Virus record (IMG/VR): IMGVR_UViG_3300025108_000029
Location: 1-64,000 of that record
Strand: one strand, 5' to 3'
DNA: 64,000 nt
From: a virus
The notes beneath the pieces were generated by a model, which was not told where the DNA came from, did not search any database, and saw nothing but the letters and a program-made list of their open reading frames with translations. A program made the translations under genes and the position numbers. Positions 16,676 to 23,708 of the stretch are shown here, piece after piece. Each line of letters starts with the position of its first letter. The stretch's first letter is position 1.

Positions 16676-18166
16676 ATGGGAGATGACATGAATGCGTTTA
16701 TCCAAGAAATGGATAGCAAAATGGCGGCAAAGTCATTCAAGTACTTCTTTACAGAAATACTGGGCTTTCATTACAGTCATCACCATGAATCATGGGAAAC
16801 AGGACTAAACGAACACCGTTACTACTGTGTTAAAGCAAGTCGGGACCACGGTAAATCCACTTTGTTTATGGCCTATGCTCTTTGGATAGCCGCATTCAAA
16901 CCGGGAACACACATCATGATTTTTTCTCACTCCCTTGAACAGACACTTGAACACATGCGATTTATCCGCAATAACATTGAGAGTGCTGACATTTTGCGAC
17001 ACCTAAAGCCCGAAGGTGGGCGACCGTGGGCTAAGTCTTACTTTGAGTTCACCAACGGTAGCCGTCTAATGGCTAAGTCGGTTGGTGGTGCAACTCGTGG
17101 TTTCCACCCCGATGTGGTAGTATGCGACGATATTCTTTGGGGTACAACTGGTGGAGAACTACAGCGAGCCGCTGACTGGTTCTACGGTGTTTTACTCCCT
17201 GTTCTGCACCACTCATCTCGTTTGATGATGGTAGGTACACCGTTCAGTTACAACGATTTGTACGCCGAATTGGAAGAAAAAGAAACATTCCGTGTCGAGA
17301 CATACCCTGCAATTGACGGTGAAGGTAACGCTCTTTGGCCGGAACGGTGGAATCTCGAAGCACTTGAACAACGGCGTATGTCAATGCCCGCTATCCAATT
17401 CAGCCGTGAATACCTGTGTGAACCTATTCACGATGTTGCGAGTATGTTCCCCGCTACTATTCTCAATGAGGCTCGTAACACAGATTTGGTATTACTCGAT
17501 AGGGCTGATACCGAGTATGATGAAGAGGGTAATCCCGCTGGCGTATTCGGTCAACACTTTATCGGATGGGACACAGCAATCGCTTCGGATAAGAACGCTG
17601 ACTACACAGCCATGCTTGTTTTGCGTACACCGCCCGGTGAGAATGTAAAACAAATTGTTGGCATAGTTCACGAGAAGGGACTTGGTGGTTTGGCACAGAA
17701 AAAACACATTCTTACTCTCAACAGTCGTTTTCAGCCGGATTTAATTGAACTTGAAGGTAACAATTTTCAGCGAATGTTTGCCGCTGAACTTCAAGACATG
17801 AGAGGGGATATTCCTATTCGCACCTTTATGACAACTCGCCAGCGCAAAGAAAGCATGTTCATGTCTTTGCTTATGGCGTTTGAACAAGGACAAATCCAAT
17901 TACCATATGGTGATGAGCGAAGTCGTACATTTACACATAAATTAGAAGAAGAACTCAACCGATTCGGTATGCAAAAAAATGGGCGACTTGAATCGGTGGG
18001 AACGCACGATGACTTGGCAATGGCACTTGCTTTAGCGAACTGGGGAACGAAAGAGTTCAAAGGTTCAGTACAACTACTCGATGATATACTACCCGGATTG
18101 GATGAGTATATCGGCGGAAAAACACACAGAAACAAAGGAACTGGCGACGGATGGTTAATACCATGA
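16676..18166 (+). CDS. terL: Terminase large subunit
   Basis: The DNA-packaging motor. The N-terminal ATPase domain shows a terminase-type Walker A, SRDHGKST (residues 55-62), Walker B VVVCDD (147-152) and coupling motif VGTPFSYND. The C-terminal RNase H-like nuclease shows GWDTAIASDKNADYT with Asp299, LIELEGNNF, and HDD at 444-446, matching the metal-binding acids expected. Length 496 aa is normal. The start may be ATG 16676 or ATG 16688, the latter following GGGAGATGA. It translocates DNA into the prohead through the portal encoded at 20519. Four tiny genes and a LAGLIDADG gene separate the two. Confidence 0.95.
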   Translation: MGDDMNAFIQEMDSKMAAKSFKYFFTEILGFHYSHHHESWETGLNEHRYYCVKASRDHGKSTLFMAYALWIAAFKPGTHIMIFSHSLEQTLEHMRFIRNNIESADILRHLKPEGGRPWAKSYFEFTNGSRLMAKSVGGATRGFHPDVVVCDDILWGTTGGELQRAADWFYGVLLPVLHHSSRLMMVGTPFSYNDLYAELEEKETFRVETYPAIDGEGNALWPERWNLEALEQRRMSMPAIQFSREYLCEPIHDVASMFPATILNEARNTDLVLLDRADTEYDEEGNPAGVFGQHFIGWDTAIASDKNADYTAMLVLRTPPGENVKQIVGIVHEKGLGGLAQKKHILTLNSRFQPDLIELEGNNFQRMFAAELQDMRGDIPIRTFMTTRQRKESMFMSLLMAFEQGQIQLPYGDERSRTFTHKLEEELNRFGMQKNGRLESVGTHDDLAMALALANWGTKEFKGSVQLLDDILPGLDEYIGGKTHRNKGTGDGWLIP

Positions 18167-18196
18167 TTTATCCGTTTAATGAATGGGGATTTTAAA

Positions 18197-18520
18197 ATGA
18201 AAGAAGACGATAAAAAGAAAAAGAAAGGTATGGTTGTTGTAATTGCACTTGGTGGTAAGCCGCCTAAGTCACCGGAACACACCGCTGACCCCGATGAAAA
18301 GAAAAAAATGGATGATGCTTGGCGATTTTTGAAAGCATATTACACCGAAGAACAAGTGGCTGAAATGGAAAATATGTCACCCGAAGACGCATGGAATCGT
18401 AAAAATGAAATAACTATGGATAGGAACGATAAATGCATGGGTTGTAATAAAACACTTAATTTAGGCGACCTTGAATACGGTGCTTGTTTAGAATGTAAAA
18501 CATCTACAAGCGGTAGGTGA
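18197..18520 (+). CDS. Small tagged zinc-ribbon protein (107 aa)
   Basis: Starting at ATG 18197, the N-terminus is Lys-rich, then KKKMDDAWRFLKAYYTEE (about residues 35-52) gives a tag variant, and the end holds a zinc ribbon CMGC...CLEC (about residues 81-102). The pairing of tag and zinc ribbon also occurs in the proteins at 5630 and 33869. It is the first of four tiny genes directly after the large terminase. An upstream in-frame ATG at 18179 is possible but less likely. Confidence 0.65.
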   Translation: MKEDDKKKKKGMVVVIALGGKPPKSPEHTADPDEKKKMDDAWRFLKAYYTEEQVAEMENMSPEDAWNRKNEITMDRNDKCMGCNKTLNLGDLEYGACLECKTSTSGR

Positions 18521-18525
18521 ATGAT

Positions 18526-18720
18526 ATGAGTTGCGATTGCGGTCACTGTGTAGGCATGGATAGTGCCTTTGATTTTTTAGAAAAGAAACTATGCCCTGCC
18601 GGTAAAGCGGCGGCTAAGAAAAAGTTCGATGTTTACCCATCAGCGTATGCTAATGGATGGGCTGTTCAATACTGCCGTGGTAAGTTTAAAGGAAAAAAGA
18701 AAGGGGGTAAGAAAAAATGA
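18526..18720 (+). CDS. Small basic protein with YPSAYAN motif and tag variant (64 aa)
   Basis: ATG 18526 follows GGTAGGTGA at suitable spacing. It begins MSCDCGHCVGMDSAFDFLEK, a cysteine knuckle followed by a weak tag variant. It continues with a segment KKKFDVYPSAYANGWAVQYC and a Lys-rich tail. The YPSAYAN segment is one I recall from tiny lysine-rich proteins of marine phages, function unknown (from memory, unverified). Nucleic-acid or virion association is plausible from charge. Its stop overlaps the start of the next mini-gene. Confidence 0.65.
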   Translation: MSCDCGHCVGMDSAFDFLEKKLCPAGKAAAKKKFDVYPSAYANGWAVQYCRGKFKGKKKGGKKK

Positions 18721-18878
18721 AACTTAAGAAACCCTCTTGCTGTTGCGGTGGTACAAAGAAAACACCCTGCGTTTGCATGATAGAAGGAAACCAATGTTCC
18801 GCTTCTTCTCCGAAGTGTCCCTGTTACGCTCTTATTGACAAACAAAAAGACATTAAGAAAATGGTCGGTGTTCTTTGA
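18717..18878 (+). CDS. Cysteine-rich mini-protein (53 aa)
   Basis: The start ATG overlaps the preceding stop (ATGA) and the stop is followed at once by the next ATG. The product has eight cysteines in 53 residues: CCC at 8-10, then CVC, QC, and KCPC, in a Lys-rich background, ending KDIKKMVGVL. Such spacing suits binding of one or two zinc ions. No family is recognised. Tight coupling on both sides supports it being real. Confidence 0.6.
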   Translation: MKLKKPSCCCGGTKKTPCVCMIEGNQCSASSPKCPCYALIDKQKDIKKMVGVL

Positions 18879-19199
18879 ATGACACGCTGTTCTTGCTGTC
18901 ATGATGTTCTTATTGTAAAGAACTTGAATCGCTGGTTCAAAGAAAAGTGGGTAGATGTATCACGCAAGAACAAAGACGGTAAGCATCCACCATGCGGGCG
19001 TTCTAAAGCAAGTAAATCAAGCAAAGGCTATCCTAAGTGTAGGCCAAGTGTCAAAGTCAGTGGTAAAACGCCAAAGACCAGCGGCTCAATGTCCGAGGGT
19101 CAAAAGCGAGCCGCTACAAAACGCAAGCGAGCCAAAAAGCAAGGCGTAGGTGGTAAGCCTACAATAGTCAAGAGTGTTTTGGTGGTAAGGACTAAATGA
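18879..19199 (+). CDS. Small basic protein of a marine-virus family (106 aa)
   Basis: A CSCC knuckle at the N-terminus is followed by WFKEKWVDVSRKNKDG, GYPKCRPS and a strongly basic region (KRAATKRKRAKKQG) before GGKPT. I recall this combination, EKWVD, then YPKCxP, then a Gln-Lys-rich basic stretch and GGKP, in short proteins of marine phages and giant viruses; the function is not known (from memory). High positive charge suggests nucleic-acid contact. It follows the cysteine mini-gene with no gap. Confidence 0.65.
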   Translation: MTRCSCCHDVLIVKNLNRWFKEKWVDVSRKNKDGKHPPCGRSKASKSSKGYPKCRPSVKVSGKTPKTSGSMSEGQKRAATKRKRAKKQGVGGKPTIVKSVLVVRTK

Positions 19200-19220
19200 T
19201 AGGACAATGAGGTAGTCAAT

Positions 19221-20519
19221 ATGTGGGGTAGTGCAATCGTTGGGGATGTGTATGATGCACCTGCTATTGTTGGTGATGACTTCACTAAAAGTGTGTACAA
19301 CACTCTCACTCAACATCCCGATTATGTGCATAAGTCTGTACCGGTCAAAAAAGAATCAAGTTTATTTTTTAATGAAGAGATAAAATCATATAACTTTCCC
19401 AAAAATGGTGATGGTTGGCTTGAGTCAACATACGGTAAAAACGCAGATTCTATAATTCGTATGTGTCGTAAAATGCGAAGAAACGACAAAAGTAATCGAG
19501 ATATGATTGATGCTATTATTGATGATGTGAGAACCATAAAAGCAATGGAGGTTGAAGCAACAATTAACAATTTATCATGGAGTGATGGACTACATGACAC
19601 TATTCGCTACATGGGGTTAAACGACCGTTCATTAAAATCACTGCGAAAGTTTGGAGAGTCGAGAAGCACAGGACTTCAACAGGCTTGTCAAATGTTCTTG
19701 AAAGCCACATCTGTTCTTTCTATGTTAAATGAAATGGATGATTGGGGTGTAGAAGAACAAGAAAATTGGGTTGATGCTATGCAGATGCGTAAGGATGCTC
19801 AAAAAATGTGGCGTGGAACTTTACATCAAATTGATTCTATTTCAAAAGACGATAAAACAACATTAGAGTTTGTTTCAAAACAATTGGATGAAAACGGTGA
19901 ATTGAATAGTCGTGAAATTGTTCGTCGAGGTGTAGGTGTTCTACACAAGTCCGTTACGCCCAGTAAAGTCGGTATGTTGATAAAAATGTACGGTGAAGAA
20001 TTAGACATATACCGAGGGCATAGTCGTGGCATGTTTGTAAAAATGGGTACAAACGGTTTGATTATCAAAGACATTTGGGCTTATGCGGCAGGTTTTCTTG
20101 ATGCTGATGGTAGTATATTTATCAGTGAAAGAGGTGAACCAAGAGCGACATTTGTAGCAACTGGTGATAGAGGTAAAGACCAATGCGAAAGTTTGCATAA
20201 AGCACTTGGATGTGGTCGTTTAGTCCTTAATCAAAAAATACATAAAAATAGTAACCGAAGTCTTCACCGTCTTGTTTTTCAATCAAAAGACGATTTACGC
20301 CAATTACTCAAAGGTATTCTACCACACTTACAAATGAAATCGCTACAGGCAAAGGCTGTTTTGACATTCATTGATTCAAAAGACAAGTTGAGAAAAGACG
20401 AATTACATAAACTCGTAACCTTCAATAATTGGAAAGATGATAAAAAGAAGGCCGACAACCTCTTGTCTAAGTGGGGCTTGGATGCTGATACCATAGGTGG
20501 ATTTGCGGAGGGATTGTAA
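19221..20519 (+). CDS. Protein with C-terminal LAGLIDADG endonuclease domain (432 aa)
   Basis: Residues 1-280 are a helical, charged domain I do not recognise. From about residue 284 a LAGLIDADG domain follows: AYAAGFLDADGSIFIS (288-303) with the usual Asp-x-Asp-Gly, then TFVATGDRG, a beta-rich middle, and LLKGILPHLQMKSLQAKAV, typical of the family. One motif copy means action as a dimer if active. It is not an intein: no splice-junction Cys or His-Asn is seen. It lies between terminase and portal, where many phages carry an HNH nuclease. It could be a homing nuclease fused to a resident gene, or serve packaging (inference). The ribosome site is TGAGGTAG. Confidence 0.75.
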   Translation: MWGSAIVGDVYDAPAIVGDDFTKSVYNTLTQHPDYVHKSVPVKKESSLFFNEEIKSYNFPKNGDGWLESTYGKNADSIIRMCRKMRRNDKSNRDMIDAIIDDVRTIKAMEVEATINNLSWSDGLHDTIRYMGLNDRSLKSLRKFGESRSTGLQQACQMFLKATSVLSMLNEMDDWGVEEQENWVDAMQMRKDAQKMWRGTLHQIDSISKDDKTTLEFVSKQLDENGELNSREIVRRGVGVLHKSVTPSKVGMLIKMYGEELDIYRGHSRGMFVKMGTNGLIIKDIWAYAAGFLDADGSIFISERGEPRATFVATGDRGKDQCESLHKALGCGRLVLNQKIHKNSNRSLHRLVFQSKDDLRQLLKGILPHLQMKSLQAKAVLTFIDSKDKLRKDELHKLVTFNNWKDDKKKADNLLSKWGLDADTIGGFAEGL

Positions 20520-22294
20520 TGGCAGACGATGATAGTAGAATAAGTAGATTTTTAGGCGCACTTGGGAAACCATTCAAGCGTAAGCAATCCCCAACTCCTA
20601 CCATGCCACTTTGGACAAGTGGTATTCAAGAACCAGTTATGGCGCAAGGAATTACCATACCTGCTTTGTATGCTGTAAGCACAGAATGTTTGATTCTAAG
20701 AACTGTACTTTCAAAAATACGACAAGAGATGTTCCGAAGAGGACATTATTTTGAAAAGCGTTTTCATAAAAAATGTAACGATTGCGGTGAAGAATACCAA
20801 CATGATGTTGAGTCTTGTACTACATGTGGCGGGCAAGTGCGTGACCCCGACCATGATGAATTAACTTATGTGAAATGGTTACTCAATCAAGAAAACAGTA
20901 TGGAACAAGCGTTTATTCATATTCTAAATGAAATTGAAAATGACCTTAATATTGTTGATGATGCGTTCTTAATTTTAGTCAAAGAGTATTATATTGACCC
21001 CGAATCGAAAGAAGTAGCGTTTTTCCGTGTTAAAGAACTTATTCGTGGCGACCCTATTTTCATGCGTATTGTCGCTGACAAGCGTGGTGTTCGTGGTGGG
21101 CGATACAAAGTCTGTCGAATCCATAGGGACCAAGTTAAGACACATGCAGAAAGTGATACCTGTGAAGTATGCGGTAGCGATTTACATGATGTTCATTATG
21201 TCAATATGGCCGGTAGTGGTAAAACACAGTATTTCATTGAAGGTGAAGTGCTTCACTTGAGTAAATACAATCCGTCTAAACTCTATGGTCGTTCACCTGT
21301 CAATACAATGTGGCGACAAGCAATGACACTTACAGCAATGGACAACTACATGTACACTTCTTATCAAAAGCGAAGAATGCCAAAAGGTATTATTTCAGTT
21401 ACGACTGATAACCTTGAGTCAATGAAATCGTTTTGGAAGTCTGTTGATGAAAAAATGGAGCGTGACCCGCATTACATTCCAAAGGTTGGTATTGAAAGTC
21501 AAACAGGCCGTGGTGGTGTCAATTGGATTAAGTTTATGGACACCTTAGAAGAGATGCAATATATCGCTGTTCGTGATGAAATACGCAATCGCATCGCCGC
21601 TTACTTTGGTGTGTCAAGCGTCTTTATGGTTGACAGTGGTAAATCCGGTGGTTTGAGCAATGAAGGTATGCAAATACTTGTTACAAATCGTGCTGTTGAG
21701 TTTGGACAAAAAACTTACACCGAAGTTTTGTTTCCTAAAATGCTGAAACAAATGGGTGTTCACGATTGGAAACTCACACTTTATCCAAATGAAGAAGAAG
21801 ACGAAATCACTCGACTACGCCGTGATGAACAAGAACTCAATGTTGCACAGCGTATGACACAACTTGGATTCACTGCTGATTTAATTGATGGTGAATCAAG
21901 TAGCGATATTCGATTCGTCTATCGTAAACCTCCACCTCAACCAGCCGCACCTCCGGGCGGCGCACCACCTCCGGGCGGCGCACCACCTCCTATGATGCCA
22001 CCGGGCGGCGGTATGCCACCGCCTATGATGGGTGGCGGTATGCCAATGGGTGGCGCACCCATGATGAGAGGTATGCCTCCGGGTATGCCAATGGGTGGTA
22101 TGCCAATGCCACCACCTCAACCGGGTGGACAGGGTATGGGACTTCGTAATAGAGGGCCAGCCGCACCTCAACGCCGTACATCGGCTGGTAGTGGCTCTCC
22201 TGTAACAAGTGTACAACAAAGAGGGCCACAGCCCTCAATAGGACAACAAAATAGTAACGCTCTCATGAATGCAAGAAACTTCAAGGGTGCATAA
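20519..22294 (+). CDS. Portal protein
   Basis: The dodecameric DNA gate at the capsid vertex. The central part is typical: YGRSPVNTMWRQAMTL, a helical stem region, then a long domain with DEIRNRIAAYFGVSSVFM and the crown-side EGMQILVTNRAVEFGQK. Two zinc-knuckle insertions are unusual: C86, C89, C100, C103 in the N-terminal part, and C199, H202, C215, C218 in the middle. The C-terminal 110 residues are a Pro/Gly/Met repeat (APPGGAPPPGGAPPPMMPPG), encoded by locally GC-rich DNA. The start overlaps the preceding stop (TAATG). The call rests on sequence pattern and position between terminase and protease. Confidence 0.85.
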   Translation: MADDDSRISRFLGALGKPFKRKQSPTPTMPLWTSGIQEPVMAQGITIPALYAVSTECLILRTVLSKIRQEMFRRGHYFEKRFHKKCNDCGEEYQHDVESCTTCGGQVRDPDHDELTYVKWLLNQENSMEQAFIHILNEIENDLNIVDDAFLILVKEYYIDPESKEVAFFRVKELIRGDPIFMRIVADKRGVRGGRYKVCRIHRDQVKTHAESDTCEVCGSDLHDVHYVNMAGSGKTQYFIEGEVLHLSKYNPSKLYGRSPVNTMWRQAMTLTAMDNYMYTSYQKRRMPKGIISVTTDNLESMKSFWKSVDEKMERDPHYIPKVGIESQTGRGGVNWIKFMDTLEEMQYIAVRDEIRNRIAAYFGVSSVFMVDSGKSGGLSNEGMQILVTNRAVEFGQKTYTEVLFPKMLKQMGVHDWKLTLYPNEEEDEITRLRRDEQELNVAQRMTQLGFTADLIDGESSSDIRFVYRKPPPQPAAPPGGAPPPGGAPPPMMPPGGGMPPPMMGGGMPMGGAPMMRGMPPGMPMGGMPMPPPQPGGQGMGLRNRGPAAPQRRTSAGSGSPVTSVQQRGPQPSIGQQNSNALMNARNFKGA

Positions 22295-22337
22295 AGACTC
22301 TTAAAGAGCGACAACATGGGATAAGGCAGGGCTGAAT

Positions 22338-22694
22338 ATGGATTTAATCAAAATGGACCCAATGGCAAGAAAAATGGAAGAACACCAAAAAGCGTTTATC
22401 ACCGCACTGACAACCGGTGATGCTAATTTGGCAAAACAACATTTGAATGAAGTACGCAAAGTTGCAGACTACCTTTCCGAAGACTTGTCTGCCGCTATTG
22501 CTAAATCGGAAAGTGGACTTTCACAAGGTCCAAACGACATTTACGCAGGTGGCGCACCAGTTATGAAGTTCGACAACCGACCTGCTTCGGCTCAATCTCT
22601 TCAAGGACAGCGACTACAAGGCTCAACTCGTACAGGTGTTAAACCTTCAAACTATACTCGTGTAACTGGTACTTTTGGCCGTTACCAACAATGA
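22338..22694 (+). CDS. Small protein of unknown function after portal (118 aa)
   Basis: The N-terminal 60 residues are helical and charged (MARKMEEHQKAFITALTTG; DANLAKQHLNEVRKVADYL), the rest polar, Ser/Gln/Gly-rich and basic, ending FGRYQQ. The opening MDLIKMDPMARKM faintly recalls the tag but lacks the AWxLLK half. No domain is recognised. Its stop is part of the TGAGGTG ribosome site of the next gene. A head-assembly role is suggested by position only. Confidence 0.6.
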   Translation: MDLIKMDPMARKMEEHQKAFITALTTGDANLAKQHLNEVRKVADYLSEDLSAAIAKSESGLSQGPNDIYAGGAPVMKFDNRPASAQSLQGQRLQGSTRTGVKPSNYTRVTGTFGRYQQ

Positions 22695-22704
22695 GGTGTT
22701 TATT

Positions 22705-23040
22705 ATGACTGAACAATCGGATGCGGAACGATTGATGGGTGTCCTTATTACTAAAATGGAAAGCATGGATAATGACCTTGATTCACTCAAGAGAGAAAAC
22801 ATGCGCCTTCAAAAAATGATTTCAAACCCAACTAAAATGCTTAAAAAAATGGGATTAGTCAAAGCAACTACCCCGCTTACAGAAAATGTCATGAACGATG
22901 CATTCCGAAATGACATGACTGATGATTCAATAATGAAAGGGGTAAACTCTTCTGTTCCCCAAACTAATGAAGAGTTCCATAACATGTCGTGGGAGGATAT
23001 TCACGAAATGGCTCTATCAGCAAAAGAGAATGAGGTGTAA
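22705..23040 (+). CDS. Coiled-coil protein with scaffold-like C-terminus (111 aa)
   Basis: ATG 22705 follows TGAGGTG. Residues 1-45 form a probable coiled coil (MESMDNDLDSLKRENMRLQK). The end FHNMSWEDIHEMALSAKENE closely matches the last residues of the scaffold encoded at 30112 (LSNMSWDEVHNLAGSVIRG). In tailed phages the scaffold C-terminus often binds the capsid protein, so this small protein may bind the same partner. No other domain is recognised. Confidence 0.65.
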   Translation: MTEQSDAERLMGVLITKMESMDNDLDSLKRENMRLQKMISNPTKMLKKMGLVKATTPLTENVMNDAFRNDMTDDSIMKGVNSSVPQTNEEFHNMSWEDIHEMALSAKENEV

Positions 23041-23042
23041 AC

Positions 23043-23516
23043 ATGAAGCCACGATTTGAACCAATAAGTTACGAAGTTAAACAAATGCTTGAAAAAGCAG
23101 AACGACTAAACAATCGTATAGAATTACTTGAAAAAGCAAAGTGTGATTGTGGTAAAGAGCCATGTAAATGTAAAGACTGTCCTAAATGTGGTTCTAAAAT
23201 GAACAAAATGGGTTGCATGAAAATGGGCTGTGGTGGTAAAATGGAAAAGGCTGACCCTTTGGCTGACCCAAAACCACTTCCAAAAGAAAAAATCACTGAT
23301 GTAAACCCACACATGGTTACTGAATCCGGTGGACAAACAAAAACTGCTTACTATACTACCAACGGTAACACCATTGAATATGAGGATGGTAAACCAAAGC
23401 GAGATAAACATGACAAGAAAGTTGACTTAAGTAAACTCGGTGGCCGCATGAATCCTCATGCTGGTACTGGTGCTGAAAGAGAAGACACAGAAGGCGGAAC
23501 TGAACGAAAGTATTGA
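23043..23516 (+). CDS. Coiled-coil, cysteine-rich protein (157 aa)
   Basis: Residues 8-33 are a helix or coiled coil (VKQMLEKAERLNNRIELLEK). A dense cysteine region follows (CDCGKEPCKCKDCPKCG, then MGCMKMGCGG, residues 34-64) with ten cysteines, probably binding two zinc ions. The remainder is polar and Lys/Gly-rich, likely disordered. The ribosome site GAGGTG overlaps the end of the preceding gene. No family is recognised; it is one of many zinc-knuckle proteins in the head module. Confidence 0.6.
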   Translation: MKPRFEPISYEVKQMLEKAERLNNRIELLEKAKCDCGKEPCKCKDCPKCGSKMNKMGCMKMGCGGKMEKADPLADPKPLPKEKITDVNPHMVTESGGQTKTAYYTTNGNTIEYEDGKPKRDKHDKKVDLSKLGGRMNPHAGTGAEREDTEGGTERKY

Positions 23517-23525
23517 GGTGGTTAC

Positions 23526-23696
23526 ATGACAAAGGTAGCCATTAAGAAAGCAAATCCAAGTTCCTCGATGCGTGAAGAGAGTGAAAGTGGCGCACCTATC
23601 GCTTGTCGCACATGTGGGGCTAATGCTCGTGAGGGTTGCAAATTGTATGACGGAATGGATATTTTTGCTTGTCCAAAGTTTCAACCGCTATCATAA
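23526..23696 (+). CDS. Tiny zinc-knuckle protein (56 aa)
   Basis: A short frame with a good ribosome site (TGAGGTG five bases before the ATG, overlapping the upstream stop). The product has CRTCGANAREGC and a later CPKF, four cysteines suited to one zinc ion, after a basic, Ser-rich N-terminus. It ends 12 bases before the 1948-residue gene. No family is recognised. The well-placed ribosome site and the clean cysteine spacing support it as a real gene. Confidence 0.6.
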   Translation: MTKVAIKKANPSSSMREESESGAPIACRTCGANAREGCKLYDGMDIFACPKFQPLS

Positions 23697-23708
23697 GGCG
23701 GTGAAAAT

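Noticed and set aside
17791-18282. Long - strand frame opposite the terminase end (163 aa)
   Set aside because: The terminase nuclease motifs on the + strand are definite; this frame is their reverse shadow.
19221-20519. Intein with LAGLIDADG domain
   Set aside because: No Cys or Ser splice start, no His-Asn end, and no host protein continuing after it; the domain is simply C-terminal.
21896-22219. His/Trp-rich - strand frame opposite the portal tail
   Set aside because: It is the reverse of the Pro/Gly/Met codon repeats.
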